Positions 10,240 to 22,849 of a DNA stretch of 64,000 nt are shown piece after piece. Positions within the stretch are counted from its first letter, which is position 1; every line of letters begins with the position of its first letter. Made by a program: the position numbers and the translations under genes. Origin of the DNA: Artemia franciscana (Eukaryota; Arthropoda; Branchiopoda; Anostraca; Artemiidae); assembly GCF_032884065.1 (NCBI RefSeq), contig NC_088881.1, forward strand, positions 5,720,171-5,784,170, written 5' to 3'. The notes under the pieces are model-generated. The model searched no databases and was not told where the DNA came from. It saw only the letters and a list, made by a program, of their open reading frames with translations.

Positions 10240-10440
10240 TCTAAAGTCTGACAACATTTTATATGCATGTCTCTCCTGGCAGGGAAGAGGAAAGCTGTTC
10301 CCTCTGAGTTTCCTTTTCCTTTTTGCTGTTTTTCCTTTTTTAAAGCATGGCAACATTTTGTATTAATGTATCTCCTCACAGGGAAGAGGAAAGCTGTTCC
10401 CTCCCGAGTTTCCCTTTTTTCAAGCCATAAAATATCTGAG
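10240..10440. repeat. Two tandem copies of a ~110-bp unit
   Basis: ggcagggaagaggaaagctg and cacagggaagaggaaagctg head two copies about 108 bp apart, each followed by ttccctc and pyrimidine-rich sequence. No product inferred. Confidence 0.8.
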
Positions 10441-10692
10441 TGTACTGAACTGTACAAGAACCTCTGAGTGGTCCAAAAGAGCACAATTGTGCTGCGATGG
10501 CGACACTACTCATCGAAATAAGCAAAAAACGAGGTAAAGAGTAGAAGATGTTCCCTACCGAGCAATTATCCGTTTGTCTCACACTGTAGGTTCCATTAAA
10601 ATTGTGACGAATTTTATACCTATACCTAGAATTTTATACCAGAGAAGCTATGGGGTTGAAACTTTCAGGGAAAGTTAGGAAACTGTTTGCAC

Positions 10693-10694
<2 letters not shown>

Positions 10695-10745
<51 letters not shown>
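10695..10745. repeat. Poly(A) tract
   Basis: About 49 consecutive A, possibly the tail of a retroposed sequence. No parent recognised upstream. Confidence 0.9.
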
Positions 10746-10750
<5 letters not shown>

Positions 10751-11944
10751 TTAGGACATATTTAATTTGTAGTTGATAGTCTATTGTTTTATAGTAAATG
10801 ATGTTTCAGGTTTAAAGATATGCCTTTTTTATGCCTGTCATCTGATAGGCTTTACCGCTAGTTTACTTCATAACAGGTGAGAGAAAGGAATTCCCCGACA
10901 GAGTGCAGGAGGGGCTTTCTGTCATTTTTTTTTTATTTTTGCAATAAAAGTACCAAAAAAGCATTTTTCACTGAATATACATTTTTTTTTAACATTTAAG
11001 CGGAGGGGCAAAAACATTTTGGGGGAACCAGCCTTATTGGGTTGACCACCATGATTTGGACCAAGAAATCTTTTGGCTACTGTAGCTCAAAAAGAACCAA
11101 TTATAATCCCCAGCACTAGGCTATATGCTCAACAGAAGCAGCATTATTGACCAGCATACTATAATTTTTAAAATTTTCTAATCTTTTTACACGTTTTTCA
11201 CTCACACAGCCCTGACAATGTCTTTTCGTGGATACATTAAGTGTAAGGCTACATCTTGTTCATATATAAAAAAAAACCCTGCCAAACATGTCTTATACCT
11301 GAGCCTTAAAATACCTGAATAAGAAAGTTTAATCGGAAAGTTACACAGCAATAGAGCTTATATATTCAATTTATATAGTATATATTATTTAATATAATTC
11401 AATTTTAATGAAAAAAAAAGACATCTTTGTGCAGTTATGCAGTTGTTCGGTATTAGCAGGCACCAAATTTAAAAAAGAAAAACGAGTAAAAAAACCAGCC
11501 AAAAACATGATAAGAACATATTACACCACCAGCTTAAGAAAGTTTAGCTTTTCTTTTAGAAAAGCTAAACTTTAATGCATAGTTATTAGGGTGACCAGAT
11601 TTCAATGAGGAGGGGGGGATTTCAGATTTTTTTATAGAAGGATTCCCATTTCCAGATATTGACATAGCCGGAATTGGAGTTCCATTAAAAAAAATTTGAA
11701 AAATTTTGAAAAAATCAAAGTTTGAAAAATTCGAATTTTTGGCCAAAAAGCTGACATATTGAGCCATAGCTCCAGAACGGTAAATAATAACAACCCACTT
11801 AATATCTCAAAAGAAAGCTAATATTGTTCTTCAAAATTCATATTCTATACATAATTGTTGTTATTTTAAGTCAAACCGAGTTACAACAATATTTAGCCCC
11901 AAAAACGTGACCTGGTACTACTAGGAGCGCACTTTTGTGTATCT
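10746..11944. other. eIF3d intron 1 sequence, nothing recognised
   Basis: AT-rich, no coding similarity. A local inverted pair, tttagcttttctttt / aaaagctaaactttaa, lies at about 11,542-11,575. Confidence 0.5.
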
Positions 11945-13397
11945 TCTATATATATAAAAATAAGTTGTCTGTCTGTGGATGTGTGGATGGATGTGTGGAT
12001 GGATGTGTCAGGTGACGTCACCTGAAAAAACTGGATTAGGTGACGTCAAAACTGAAAAAACTAAAAAAAGGCAAAAACTACAAAAAAAAACTAAAAACTA
12101 ATAAAAAAAATAAAAAAGCTAAAAAACTAAAAAAACTATAAAGGTAAAAACCAATAAAAAACTAAAAAAAAAACTGAAAAAACTAAAAAAAGGCAAAAAC
12201 TACAAAAAAAAACTAAAAACTAATAAAAAAAGTAAAAAAGCTAAAAAACTAAAAAAACTAAAAAAACTAAAAAAAGGTAAAAAAATAAAAAAAATAAAAA
12301 ATAAAAAAAAACTAAAAAAAAGGAAAAAACTGAAAAATAAGCTAAAATAAAGGTAAAAACCAATAAAAAACTAAAAAAAAAAAGGGAAAAAACTAATAAA
12401 TGACGACACTCAAAGAGAAAGCGACCAGGACAAAAGGAATGTTCGATTAGCAATCAACAAAGCACCGGGACACAGGGAGTATAAATGACGACCAGGACAT
12501 AAGTAAAAAAAAAAAAACTATCTATATATATAAAAATAAGTTGTCTGTGGATCTGTGGATCGTGGATCAGGTGACGTCACCTGAAAAAACTGGATCAGGT
12601 GACGTCAAAACTGAAAAAACTAAAAAAAGGCAAAAACTACAAAAAAAACTAAAAACTAATAAAAAAAATAAAAAAGCTAAAAAACTAAAAAAACTAAAAA
12701 AAGGCAAAAACTACAAAAAAAACTAAAAACTAATAAAAAAGCTAAAAAACTAAAAAAACTAAAAAAAAGGCAAAAACTACAAAAAAACTAAAAACTAATA
12801 AAAAAAATAAAAAAGCTAAAAAACTAAAAAAACTAAAAAAAGGTAAAAAACTAAAAAATAAATAACGACCGGGACACAGGGACACAACTACAACGGGGAC
12901 ACCGGGGGAAACAGGGGGATATAAATGACGACCGGGACAAAAAAACTAAAAAGAAATAAAAACTAAAAACTAATAAAAAAAACTAAAAAATCTAAAAATC
13001 TAAATAAGCTAAAAAAGAAAAAAAAGGAAAAAAATAAAGGAGAAAAACAAAACTAAAAAACGAATGTATATACAGACCGGGACACCGGGATACAAATGAT
13101 GACCGGGACCCGGGACACAGGGAATATAAATGACGACCGGGACACAGGGACACAACTACAACGGGGACACCGGGGGAAACAGGGGGATAACCTGACAATC
13201 TATTTATATGCAAAGACAATGGGACAGCAAAGAATGTTGTATATTCGCAAGTTTATATAACATAGGGACACAACTACAATGGCGCGTAACTATTATGGCG
13301 CGTAACGACTTACGCGCGCGGGGGGGCTTGGGGGGGGCGCGAAGCGCCCCCACCAACTAGGTGTTGGGGTGGCGCGAAGCGCCACCCCAACAGCTAG
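11945..13397 (+). mobile_element. Helitron, non-autonomous, with two stacked 5' ends
   Basis: A first 5' terminus TCTATATATATAAAAATAAG is at 11,945 and a second at 12,521, preceded by A as expected for Helitron insertion between A and T. Each is followed by tgtctgtggat and a CAGGTGACGTCACCTG palindrome, then A-rich aaaactaaaaaaggcaaaaa tracts. The right part keeps a trace of the helicase end (cctgacaatctatttatatg, about 13,191) and the 3' terminal region. That region has a hairpin of 13 bp with a GAA loop at 13,363-13,391, then CTAG at 13,394-13,397 followed by T. Almost all coding sequence is deleted. Confidence 0.88.
13363..13391 (+). other. Helitron 3'-terminal hairpin
   Basis: gttggggtggcgc-gaa-gcgccaccccaac: perfect 13-bp stem, two bases before the terminal CTAG. 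Helitron 3' ends characteristically carry such a hairpin, thought to act in termination of rolling-circle transfer. A second GC-rich hairpin, ggggcgc-gaa-gcgcccc, lies just upstream. Confidence 0.9.
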
Positions 13398-13574
13398 TTT
13401 TGTTATAAAGTGATAAATTTACCTCTTTTGGTATAAGCAGAAATACAATAACAAAAGTAATACTGATAAGTCTAATGATATTTTGTTATTTTAAATATAA
13501 AAGTCAAGTTACCATACAAAACAGGCCCGAAAATCATACACACGTTGTACAATCATGAGCTGATAATTTTACTT

Positions 13575-14890
13575 TGTTATTTAATCTATTCTAGAGCTTT
13601 TGTTGAAGTAGTTTTGAAACGTCAGAATGTAATACTTGGCATTTGCTTGTAACTTGGAGGATATGCTGCTTTTGGCCTTTATCTTTTGTCAGAAGGTTGT
13701 TAAAGCCGTTTATCAATTTAACACCACGCTCAGCCATATCATTAGCTACTTTCAATTTTTTGACAATTTTCAATCCTTCAGGGAAACCATTATTTTGAGG
13801 CCAGGTATTTGGATATTGTTTCAGGAAATCAATTTTCATATTAAATTGGTCAAAGAATGTAAACGTTTCTTTGATTAGTAAATTTACCAATCCTCCAACT
13901 ACCTGTTTTAATTTTTCTTTCCTGACTTTAGGTTTTACAATCCCAGTATGCTCTGATGGCTCACAGGGGCTACTGAGCAATTTATTAGCCATTATGAACT
14001 TTGCGTCGGCTGCAATGGTGGGAATGAAGAAAGATAATCCCACCAACTCTGCATTCACATACCACAAATGATTCAAAATTTGGTCAGGGCTATTTCTGCA
14101 ATATCGTTGTCATATTCTTTATAGTCTAGCAGACTATGTAAAATACCTAAATCTTGCTTTGGTGCAACCTGAGCTTTTGGAGCATTGAAAGAAGCTTTAC
14201 AATAAATTTTAACTCAAAAAACAGATATGGCAAGCACAGAACTTTCTTCTTCTTCAGACATCTTAAATTGACGGCGAAAAATGAACGTTTTAAAGCAGTT
14301 AATTGCCTTTGCCATCCACCTAGCGTGATGAATGGCTCCCGGAGTTCTAAAACCCAAAGAATTGCCGTATAAAGATCAAAAAATTACCACAGCCAACTGC
14401 AATAGCTCTTTGTAGTTATTTTTAGGGTGGCTCCCAGTTAATTTGGTTTCGAATTCAACAGCAACATTTGCAATTACTTCTGGAGTCAACTGCTTTTATA
14501 CTAGATTGTCACTGATACCTGTGTCGTATTTTCCTTTGTCTATCTTGGCCCATGCAGAGAGGAATCTCTTAAAAATATCTGGATGAGGTCCAGTAGTGGA
14601 TCCTATTTTTGTGTCGAATACGCCTCTTAAATGAATATCCAAGACATGATGACGGCAAGCTAGGTATAACAACTCTCTTCCTAACATTGGCTCCAGTATG
14701 ACGCCTGCTCCTTTGAGTCTTCCCGTGTCGGATGCTGTAGTGTCGAAGAACATCGCCTCGACGGTATTGAAAAGACCCCACTCATATAGGCATTCATTTA
14801 CGGCTATGGCTTGCTCCTCTCTCCAGAGCTATTTGCTGTTGCAGGAACTCCCAGCAACTGTTTTTCGCCATATGAAGTTATACTAGCTAC
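13575..14890 (-). pseudogene. Decayed transposase-like gene of unnamed family
   Basis: Coding relic with several frames. In order on the minus strand: VFFDTTASDTGRLKGAG with ELLYLACRHHVLDIHLRGVF (about 14,753-14,620), then TPGAIHHARWMAKAINC (about 14,340-14,290), then SFFIPTIAADAKFIMANKLL (about 14,030), and finally NDMAERGVKLINGFNNLLTK and GQKQHILQVTSKC in a 161-codon open stretch at 14,076-13,591. I recall this motif order from many unnamed, probably transposon-derived arthropod and cnidarian proteins but cannot name the superfamily. The aspartate of FDTT could be catalytic if it is an RNase H-fold transposase (inference). Frameshifts and stops show it is inactive. It lies in eIF3d intron 1. 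Confidence 0.6.
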
Positions 14891-14989
14891 TAGCTCACAT
14901 TGTTTATTTTTTTAAACATCGGGGAAAAGTTTACTGTCCCAATGGACAACCAGGGGCTTTTTTCAGGAATATTTATTTTATCAAATTTT

Positions 14990-16715
14990 TTTTAGTAAAT
15001 TGTTCTTTGAACAATTTAAAATTGTTCAAAGTTTAAATTCAATCATTAAATTTCAATTTAAATTGTTCTTTGAACAATGGGAAATGGGAAGCTTTTAATT
15101 GTTTTAAAAAGTAGAATTGTGGCAAAGAGTCAAACTTTAGCGTAAAGAGCGAGGGATTGCGGAGGGGACAACCCATTTTATATACGGAGTAATTTCTGTT
15201 CGTTTTAAGTTTTAATGTCGCTCCTTACTTTCAGCTAAAAAAATTAGTTTTTTTTTTATTTTATTTCTGAACGTTTTTGAATTAATGCATGTTTGGTTTT
15301 GGCTCTCCGCACATAAATTATTAAAATGAAATTTGTATATTAATTCTTTTTTTGGCTAAATAGCTTTCTCTTAGTTTTAATCAGACAATTTTGAGAAATA
15401 AGTGGTGGAGAAGGAGGCCTAGTTGCCCTCCAATTTTTCGGTTGCTTAAAAAGGCAACTAGAACTTTTAATTTTTAACGAACGTTTTTATTAGTAAAAAA
15501 TATACGTAACTTATAAATTAGCAACTTACGTAACAAACTTTCATAATCTTATATTTTTATTATGTATACAAGGGGGTTTGTATCCTCGTTAATACCTCGC
15601 TCTTAACACTAAATCTTAAGCTTTGTCCCAATTCTTTAAGAATGACCCCTGAATCAGAAAGGCCGTAGAATAAATAGTTGAAATTACTAAAAATACTTTA
15701 GCATAAAGAGCGAGGTATTTATCTCCTCCTAAATACCTCGCTCTGTATGCTAAAGTATTTTTAGAACCCCTCATATGCGTAATAATCTCTGTTCGTTTTA
15801 AGTTTCAATGCTACTCCTTCCTTTCATTTGAAAAAACGTTTTCATGTTTATTTTTCATTGTTTTCTTATAATAATGCTAGAAAATCGTGCGCCCTTTTCC
15901 TTGAATTTTTCTTCCCCCATGACAGATTCCTCCTAGGAAAGATCCTCAAACATAGCCCCCTCCCCTCAGCCCCACTCCCAAACAAAATAAAATCCCCCTG
16001 AAAACGTCTGTACACTTCCCAATAACCATTACTATATGTAAACACTGGTCAAAGTTTGTAACTTGCAGCCCCTCCCCCAGGGATTGTGTAGGAGTAAATC
16101 ATTCCCAAATACATAGTTATTATGGTTTTCGACTATGCTGAACAAAATGGCTATCTCAAAATTTTGATCCGTTGACTTTGGGAAAAAAATGAGCGTGGGA
16201 GGGGGCCTAGATGCCCTCCAATTTTTTTGGTCACTTAAAAAGGGCACTAGAACTTTTCATTTCCGTTAGAATGAGCCCTCTTGCGACATTCTAGGACCAC
16301 TTGGTCGATACGATGACCCCTGGGAAAAAAAAAACAAAAAAAAAAAAAAACAAATAAACACGCACCCGTGATTTGTCTTCTGGCAAAAAATACAAAATTC
16401 CACATTTTTGTAGATAGAAGCTTGAAACTTCTACAGTAGGGTTCTCTGATACGCTGAATCTGATGGTGTGATTTTCGTTAAGATTCTGTGACTTTTAGGG
16501 GGTGTTTTCCCCTATTTTCATAAATAAGGCAAATATTCTGAGGCTCGTAACTTTTGATGGGTAAGACTAAACTTGATGAAACTTATATATTTAAAATCAG
16601 CATTAAAATTCGATTCTTTTGATGTAGCTACTGATATCAAAATTCAATTTTTTAGAGTTTTGGTTACTATTGAGCCGGGTCGCTCCTTACTACAGTTCGT
16701 TACCACGAACTGTTT
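14990..16715 (+). repeat. Dispersed repeat R1, long copy
   Basis: R1 is the commonest dispersed repeat of the window. Landmarks: gtaaagagcgagg, cgctccttactt, ggagggggcctagatgccct, gaacttttcatttccgttag, gatacgctgaatctgatgg, and the terminus gccgggtcgctccttactac, agttcgttaccacgaactgt. Other pieces lie at 8.7, 22.3, 31.2-33.2, 38.3, 44.0-45.1 and 47.5-48.3 kb. No open frame is kept, so its class is unknown. Confidence 0.8.
15687..15764. repeat. Near-perfect 35-bp-arm hairpin within R1
   Basis: Arms 15,687-15,721 and 15,730-15,764 (ctaaaaatactttagcataa ... ttatgctaaag-type) pair with one mismatch across an 8-base spacer, tctcctcc. It could fold as RNA or be the remnant of a foldback insertion. 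Confidence 0.9.
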
Positions 16716-18320
16716 GATCTGTAAAAGATGAGGTACTACCCTGAAAACATCACAACATTGAAACAACCAACAGGAAAATATTATAAGTCACGGTTTTCAT
16801 GTTAAGGTATGCAAAATGTTCCAAACCTGCCAATAGCATAATCCGACGATAGCCCAAAAACTGCAGACACTTTAGCAGCACAATTTGATTCATTTGATTA
16901 GCTAATTCTTTAAAGTTAGTTAAATGAGAGAAATAAAAGCTATTAAAACTTAATCCAAAAATTAACTAAAAACTAACTAAAATGTTATAAAAATAACATA
17001 ACATTACTTTTTTTAACATAAGAAAATAAATAACTAAAAGTTATAAAAAATAAGAGAGTCTCTTTACTGACGAAAACTTTGGTTATTGAATGAAATTATT
17101 ATACTTAAAGAATATAATTTTATTGAACTGAGATCTACTATGCTACAATCCTATTGTGCTATAAATACTTTTGCTTATGTTACATTTCGCTAGTGCTAAA
17201 AACACTTTTCCTTAGAGATTAAAACAGGTATGGACAAAGTTCCAAAGCTGCCAGGAGCAGAATTCGACAGAATTCCAAAAGCTGCCGACACTTTAGCAGC
17301 ACAACTTGTGTTTTGAAAGCTTTCTTTTAGCAAAAAGTATTTTTATATGTAAAAATTGTATGTCCAGGCAAAATCTGCCAACAAATTCGAAAACTGCCAA
17401 GTGACATTGCTGCTCTGCTACCCCACTTTTTCCACGGCGGGACAAAACCACTTTTCCCTAGGGCTAAAAATAACTTTTTCCAAGCAACATTTCCCAAGTG
17501 CTAAAAATGCTTTAATGTCTCATATACGGTACCAAACACAAAAAGAGATGAATGCAGAGATGACTGCAGAATTCTAGAATCTAGAAATTCCACAAATTTA
17601 TTTGCCAACTTTAACAACTTGGTAAAGGAATAGCTCAACTATCGGAAATTCCAAATGTCAAAAAGAAATTTCAAATAATATTTTCAGACATAATCTGCCA
17701 ACAAATATGAAAACGGCTAAAATTTGATTGGCCAAGATTTGGCCAAATTTGAAAACGGCTACTTTGCTCAGCCACTTTTCGCACGTCTGTTCATGTTTGA
17801 TTAGATCTAAGAGAGACCTTGAGGGGAAAAATGTTTTTATTTTTGTGTCCTTTGGTATTACAAGACTTTTATTCTTGATCTTCTGTCTCAAAACTTGAAA
17901 TATGGCCTTTAGATTTAGGCATAGGAACCAGCATTTTAAGAGGCTGAGAAATTACCGCCAACAATTGAAGATTCCTATATAATTTGTTGCTAGTATTACT
18001 TACTCCCTTTTGCAAGAATTTGAAGCCACTATTTTTAGCTAGATGATAAAGATCCTAAAGAGATACCTATTTTACTAACTATTTTTATTTTAATTACTAC
18101 ACTATATATTACTAATTATTACTATTTACGTATTAGTGTTTTCAGCCTGCATATGTATTTGGAATATAGTTAGAGACGCCCAATAATCAGTAGGCTTTCA
18201 TGTTTTAAAGGGAAAATGAAGAGATGAATGTATCCCCTTCTGGCATCTATAGACCCAGTAATCACGTGGAAAAGAAGAATTTTCAGGCACAGTAATTTCA
18301 AAACAGCCATACAATGAAAA
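16716..18320. other. eIF3d intron 1, weak internal repeats
   Basis: Diverged repeats of gacactttagcagcacaa occur at about 16,867 and 17,287 with shared flanks (aaagctgccaggagcagaat). Nothing else recognised. Confidence 0.5.
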
Positions 18321-18327
18321 CCGAACC

Positions 18328-18595
18328 ATCTCAAGATAGGCACCTAGTATCCACCTGTAAAAGTCCAACAAATCCTATATATAGAGACAAAAATAAAAAG
18401 GCTAAATAGTCTAGACTGAAAAGCCCATCTCGCAACTAACAAAAGAACAAGAACCTTTTTAACCGAACCATCTCAAGATAGGTATCAAGCAGCCACCAGT
18501 AATAGTCCAACAAATCTTATAAAGAGACTAAAGTAAAAAGGCTAAATAGTCTAGACTGAAAAGCCAATCTTGCACTTAACAAAAGAATAATTAAC
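18328..18595. repeat. Tandem duplication, ~136-bp unit
   Basis: Two copies starting at ccgaaccatctcaagatagg (about 18,320 and 18,464) and ending near aacaaaagaa, roughly 85-90% alike by eye. Confidence 0.85.
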
Positions 18596-18835
18596 TGGCC
18601 AATTGTTTATTAATTGTAACTAATTTTTTTAACTGGCCATTTGGTTTTGCAGAAGCAAATGAGATCAGCTTTGATTACTACTAACAGCTTCTTGTAGCAT
18701 AAAGCCAAGTTGAGGAAAAAAGAGCAGAGCTAAGGCATGTTGGTTTTTAGGCTAACTTTAATCATACATTTTCTCCTCAAGGGGCCCAAACCTGTAGCTT
18801 GCAGGTTTTAATGCACACAGTTTTGAAGCAGGGGC

Positions 18836-19160
18836 GTAACTTGCTGTGGGGCAGGGGGGCAACTGCCCCTCCCAGACCTCGGTCCCCCCAGAACCCAGTT
18901 TGCCCCCTAGTTTCTACCAAAATCTTGTCAAACTAAGATAAACCTGCATAATTCAAGCATCAACAGAAACAGATGAGTTGGTTTTTTTAGTACAAATTTA
19001 CCTTTTTAGCACAATAAAGTACTTTTATAGTACCTTTATGGTACTAAATGGCATATTTTTCAGTTTTCATTGTCATTTTCATCTGATTTTGGAAAATTGG
19101 CTCCACATTTGTCCCCCCCTCACGATTTTGACAAGATTATGCCAATGTTTTGAAGTACTA
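18836..19160 (+). repeat. Dispersed repeat R3
   Basis: Starts ggggcgtaacttgctgtggg, continues gtttctaccaaaatcttgtc, and contains aaattggctccacatttg. An inverted relative lies at 55,620-55,870 (ggagccaattttgcc, tgcaggcttactttaatttt). No coding. Confidence 0.6.
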
Positions 19161-19486
19161 GTTTGGTTCAATTGGCTGTCAAAAACTGCATCCTACCAAT
19201 ATGGTCAGAATGAACTGACCAAAACTAAGAGAGGACATTTGAAAAAAAAAAAAAAAGATCTTTACATTTAGTTTTACAAATCCCTATTTTCTTCACAGAA
19301 CATTAATTTCTTTTTATTTTGTCAAATTTACTCCAAACCCGAAAAATCTATATTTATGGGTTTACTTACTATGCAAGTTAAACAGGAGTTGGTTCTCAAA
19401 ATATAACTGATCAAACAGGACAATTAATTATCCCATCACTGAAAAGCACACAAAATAAGCAATTAAGACATTAGAAAAAAACTTAC

Positions 19487-19624
19487 CTTTCCTAGTCTAT
19501 CGCCTTTTGAAAATGGTTGATATGGCATATCTCTATACTGTTCTGGTATGGTGTTTGGACCCCATCCATTTGGCGTGTCATGAACAACAGACAAGGAAAA
19601 CTTTGGAACTGAATTCTCTTCCAT
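19487..19624 (-). CDS. eIF3d, first coding exon
   Basis: Start of eIF3d (see exon 4 for role). The chosen ATG lies 8 bases after acceptor tttcatttcag, so transcription begins further upstream with at least one non-coding exon that I could not locate. The exon encodes [40 protein letters not shown] and GDRLGK, ending at donor AAG|gtaagt in phase 0. WGP..(I/V)PEQ(F/Y)[16 protein letters not shown] is the hallmark N-terminus of animal eIF3d. No stop separates the acceptor from this ATG, so a further upstream coding exon is formally possible, but the family normally starts about here. Intron 1 (19,486-9,963) is 9.5 kb. Confidence 0.95.
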
Positions 19625-19739
19625 ATCAGTATCTGAAATGAAAAAAAATACTATATACATGCTGAAAACAAGAGGGAGTTTCAGAAATAAAATATTAGCA
19701 TATTACTTGCATTGAGAACACATAATCATATAAGACTAG

Positions 19740-20130
19740 ATTTAGGGGGGGGGGCTAAATTCTCCCATTTTACTTTCTTAGACAACAATAAAGATATCCA
19801 CAGGGGGATATCTTTATATCCCACAGTGGGGAATAACAATAAAGATCTATTATATTAGGGGGAATCAGAAATTAGGGGGACATGATTTGTTCCTTGAGAT
19901 AGGCCTAGGTCTTCAATAGAACCTTACAAGCCCAGGGACACAGAACTTTTTTTTATACCAGATACCATTTATTGAAAACATACAATGTATCCCAATTGCA
20001 ATAAAGATATAAAACAGAAGCTTGTAACATTATTTACTCAAAAATTAGGGGGAGGGAAGGCTCTGAATTCTCTCATTTTATCTTCTTAGACAACAATAAA
20101 TATATCCACATATACTGTAGGTCTAATTTG
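19740..20130. repeat. Duplicated ~60-bp segment
   Basis: ttcttagacaacaataaaga at about 19,770 and its relative at about 20,080 share about 60 bp of flank (aattctc.cattttacttt). Confidence 0.6.
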
Positions 20131-20499
20131 TAAAAGCAAATTTATTGATAATGCAGAACCGTATACCTACAGAACAGAATTCCAAAATAGGAAAAACAGC
20201 ATCACATAGAAATTTTACATTCAATGATTTGACAAAGACATGTACAAATGCAGAAAAGTCTCACCTTTGGTAAATAAAATTAAATCATTAGTCAGTCCTA
20301 AGAAAATTACTTGAAGCTTTATTTACTACATAGTTTTGAAAAGTAAGCAATTTTTATATAAACTACATAATTACTTAGTACATGAAAATTCCTACACAAT
20401 TTGTGCACCAAGTTGAGACTAAAAACATTGAGAAGAAATATAAGACTTCCCAGAACGGTACTCAAGTGACAACCAGAGGGAACCCAAAGAAGAGGAAAG

Positions 20500-20667
20500 C
20501 CAAAAAATATACTTCGTTGTACATACCAGCAGGACCTGAAGGTTATCAATTTAACAGTCCAACCCCGATGGGGAGACATCTGGGCAGCAGCACATATGAG
20601 GGATGACTGGCGGCTCTTTCTGGATGCACTGGGTGCCTCTGGCAACAAAGGAGGAACTAAGGTCTAA
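20500..20667 (+). pseudogene. LINE C-terminal relic
   Basis: Plus strand, ending at TAA 20,665-20,667: DLKVINLTVQPRWGDIW, then AAAHMRDDWRLFLDALGASG and NKGGTKV. The AxxRDDWRxFLDALxASG ending is typical of non-LTR retrotransposon proteins. Too short to place in a clade. Confidence 0.55.
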
Positions 20668-22290
20668 GGTTATCATTAACTGATAATTTCATGCTTAATT
20701 GTCCCCTTAGCTTTTGAAAATACCCCTTTTCTTGCATTTTCATCTAAGAAAATCAAATGGACTCCTGACCGTTTAAATTTTGAAAAATGTTAACATCTTC
20801 ATTTAAATAAATCGATTTTTTTTTTCATAGTGAAAATACCTAAATGTGAAAATGTGTTTACAAAACTAAATGGATATAAGAGAAATACAATATTGAAACC
20901 ACAAAAGATTACTTACCTTCATTACAGTTTGAATTAAGCATAACATACAAGATAAGTTGATTTGAACATTAAATACAGTGCTTCTTTATGTTCTGATGCT
21001 TGAATCTTTTTTGGAGTTGAAATTTTAATTTTTTTTTTCTTTTCATTCTGTTGGCATTAGGACCTTCCAGAATATTTCTAGTAGATTTTTTCTTTGAATA
21101 GTATCTTTAGAATTTTCTTTAAAATTTACTGGGTCAAAATAAATTGTATAAAATACATTATCCACACTTTTAGGGAATTTGACCAGATGTTAGTTTTTTT
21201 TCCATAAAAATGTAACGTTAACCTTGTTTATACCCAAATTACTACTATTACAGGGTATTCAACAAACATTGAAAATAAGTCAATTTCTATCTCTTAATAT
21301 TTCTATTTGAACAACTTAACTACTTAATTATGTTACAAATTTAACAAAATTAAGTAAAATTAACGAAGAAATAACTTTATAGGAGAATAAATCATTTGAA
21401 ACTCCATGCACAGCATTATTGTTTTGACTTTTTAGAAAAACACAAATCTTAGATTAACATTTTCATTTTTACTGATTGAAGAAAAACTGCATATCATTAG
21501 CCTACTTACAAAAATTATTTTATCAATTTAGTATAAAAAAATACCTTGTACTTAAGTTCACTCACAGAAACTACACCCATCAAATTGCCACACTTTCCTG
21601 AATGGAAAATTACTTTAATATTGGCGATGTAATGATTTAATTGGCACTAGCAACAAGTAAATAATTCCAAGGTGATTTCACTGAATTGGTGGTTTACAGG
21701 TAATTCCAAAATAAACTATACCCTTGGAACCATATGAAGAATTATCATATGCACAAAGAAGTTTGTAAAACCAGTTTATTAAATACTAGACTCTTAGAAC
21801 TACAAAATTTATAAACCCAAACCACAGCCCATATGCATCATTTGGGGAGAGGGGTTGCTCCCACCTGTTAATTTGGAAAATATCATAGTTTGTTCAGTGA
21901 ACTTAAAAATTATATTTGGTGAGAAACTGGTTTATGTGTTGCCAGATTAATTTTTTTTGGCTAAAACATAAAATTGGACAAGGTTAAGGGGTAAATTTTA
22001 AATTAACTATTTATTTAACTGATATCTATACAGCAAAAATTATGATAGCACTAGGTTATAAACCTATATATAAGATAATGTATAAGATAAGGTTACAAAA
22101 ATGGGAATATGCCAAGAATGTAAGGCACTGGAAATACACTGATAAGCCTCCGTCAGGGACAGATGGGGTAGCAGGACTATCAACACGGTTTTATGTTTTT
22201 TGATATGTATGCATTGTTTACTGTTTTTTAAACTAACCCAGTTGCATCTTTGCTAAATTACATCTTCCCTTTGCTATTGCTTGAAGAAAA
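20668..22290. other. AT-rich sequence, nothing recognised
   Basis: Possibly 5' intron of eIF3d or intergenic DNA. Confidence 0.4.
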
Positions 22291-22299
22291 ATATGCTAT

Positions 22300-22570
22300 T
22301 GAAGGCTCCCTCTAAAAGAAATCGAAAGTTCTAGTGGCATTTGAAGTGACTCAAAAGACTGGAGAGCAACTAGCCTTTCACATCCCCTCCTCCCCCCAAA
22401 GATCTCCAACCAGAAATTAGAGATAGCTATTTGGTTCAGCAAATAAAAAAGAGACAAAAATCTTTCAATTCAAAATTCCAATATATGTGCCTCTCAGGAT
22501 GAGATGACCCCCAAGAATCCCTGGGGAAAGTGCCATGAGTCATGCAATTTGCCTAATGCACACATTGGTA
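22300..22570 (-). repeat. Dispersed repeat R1 fragment
   Basis: aagttctagtggcatttgaa, gagcaactagcctttcacat and ccaagaatccctgggg match R1 landmarks in diverged form. Confidence 0.55.
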
Positions 22571-22849
22571 TTTAATATTGGTAAATATTTATACATCTCT
22601 ATTGGGGTAGCAAGGTTGCAGAATTCTTCATGGAAAATTTCCTAATGTAGGAAGTTTTCCAGCATGATTTGAAAAATAATCAGAAGTCATATCACCTTAA
22701 ATTCTATTATCCAGGCATAAAAGCAAGTTTCCTTGTTATATTCTTGCCACTAATGACTCAAAATTTGGTTGGGGATTCTAAGATGCCCCAGTGTAAACAC
22801 CACCCCTCTGTTCCCAGTCCCTGTCCATACCACACTTAAATGACCCAGG

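Noticed and set aside
12241-12726. Lysine- or phenylalanine-rich frames in the Helitron A-rich tracts
   Set aside because: Low-complexity aaaaactaaaaa repeats; not conserved between copies.
20382-20606. 74-codon frame ending GRHLGSSTYEG
   Set aside because: It is a shadow of the LINE C-terminus that reads WGDIWAAAHMRDDWRLFLD in the neighbouring frame.
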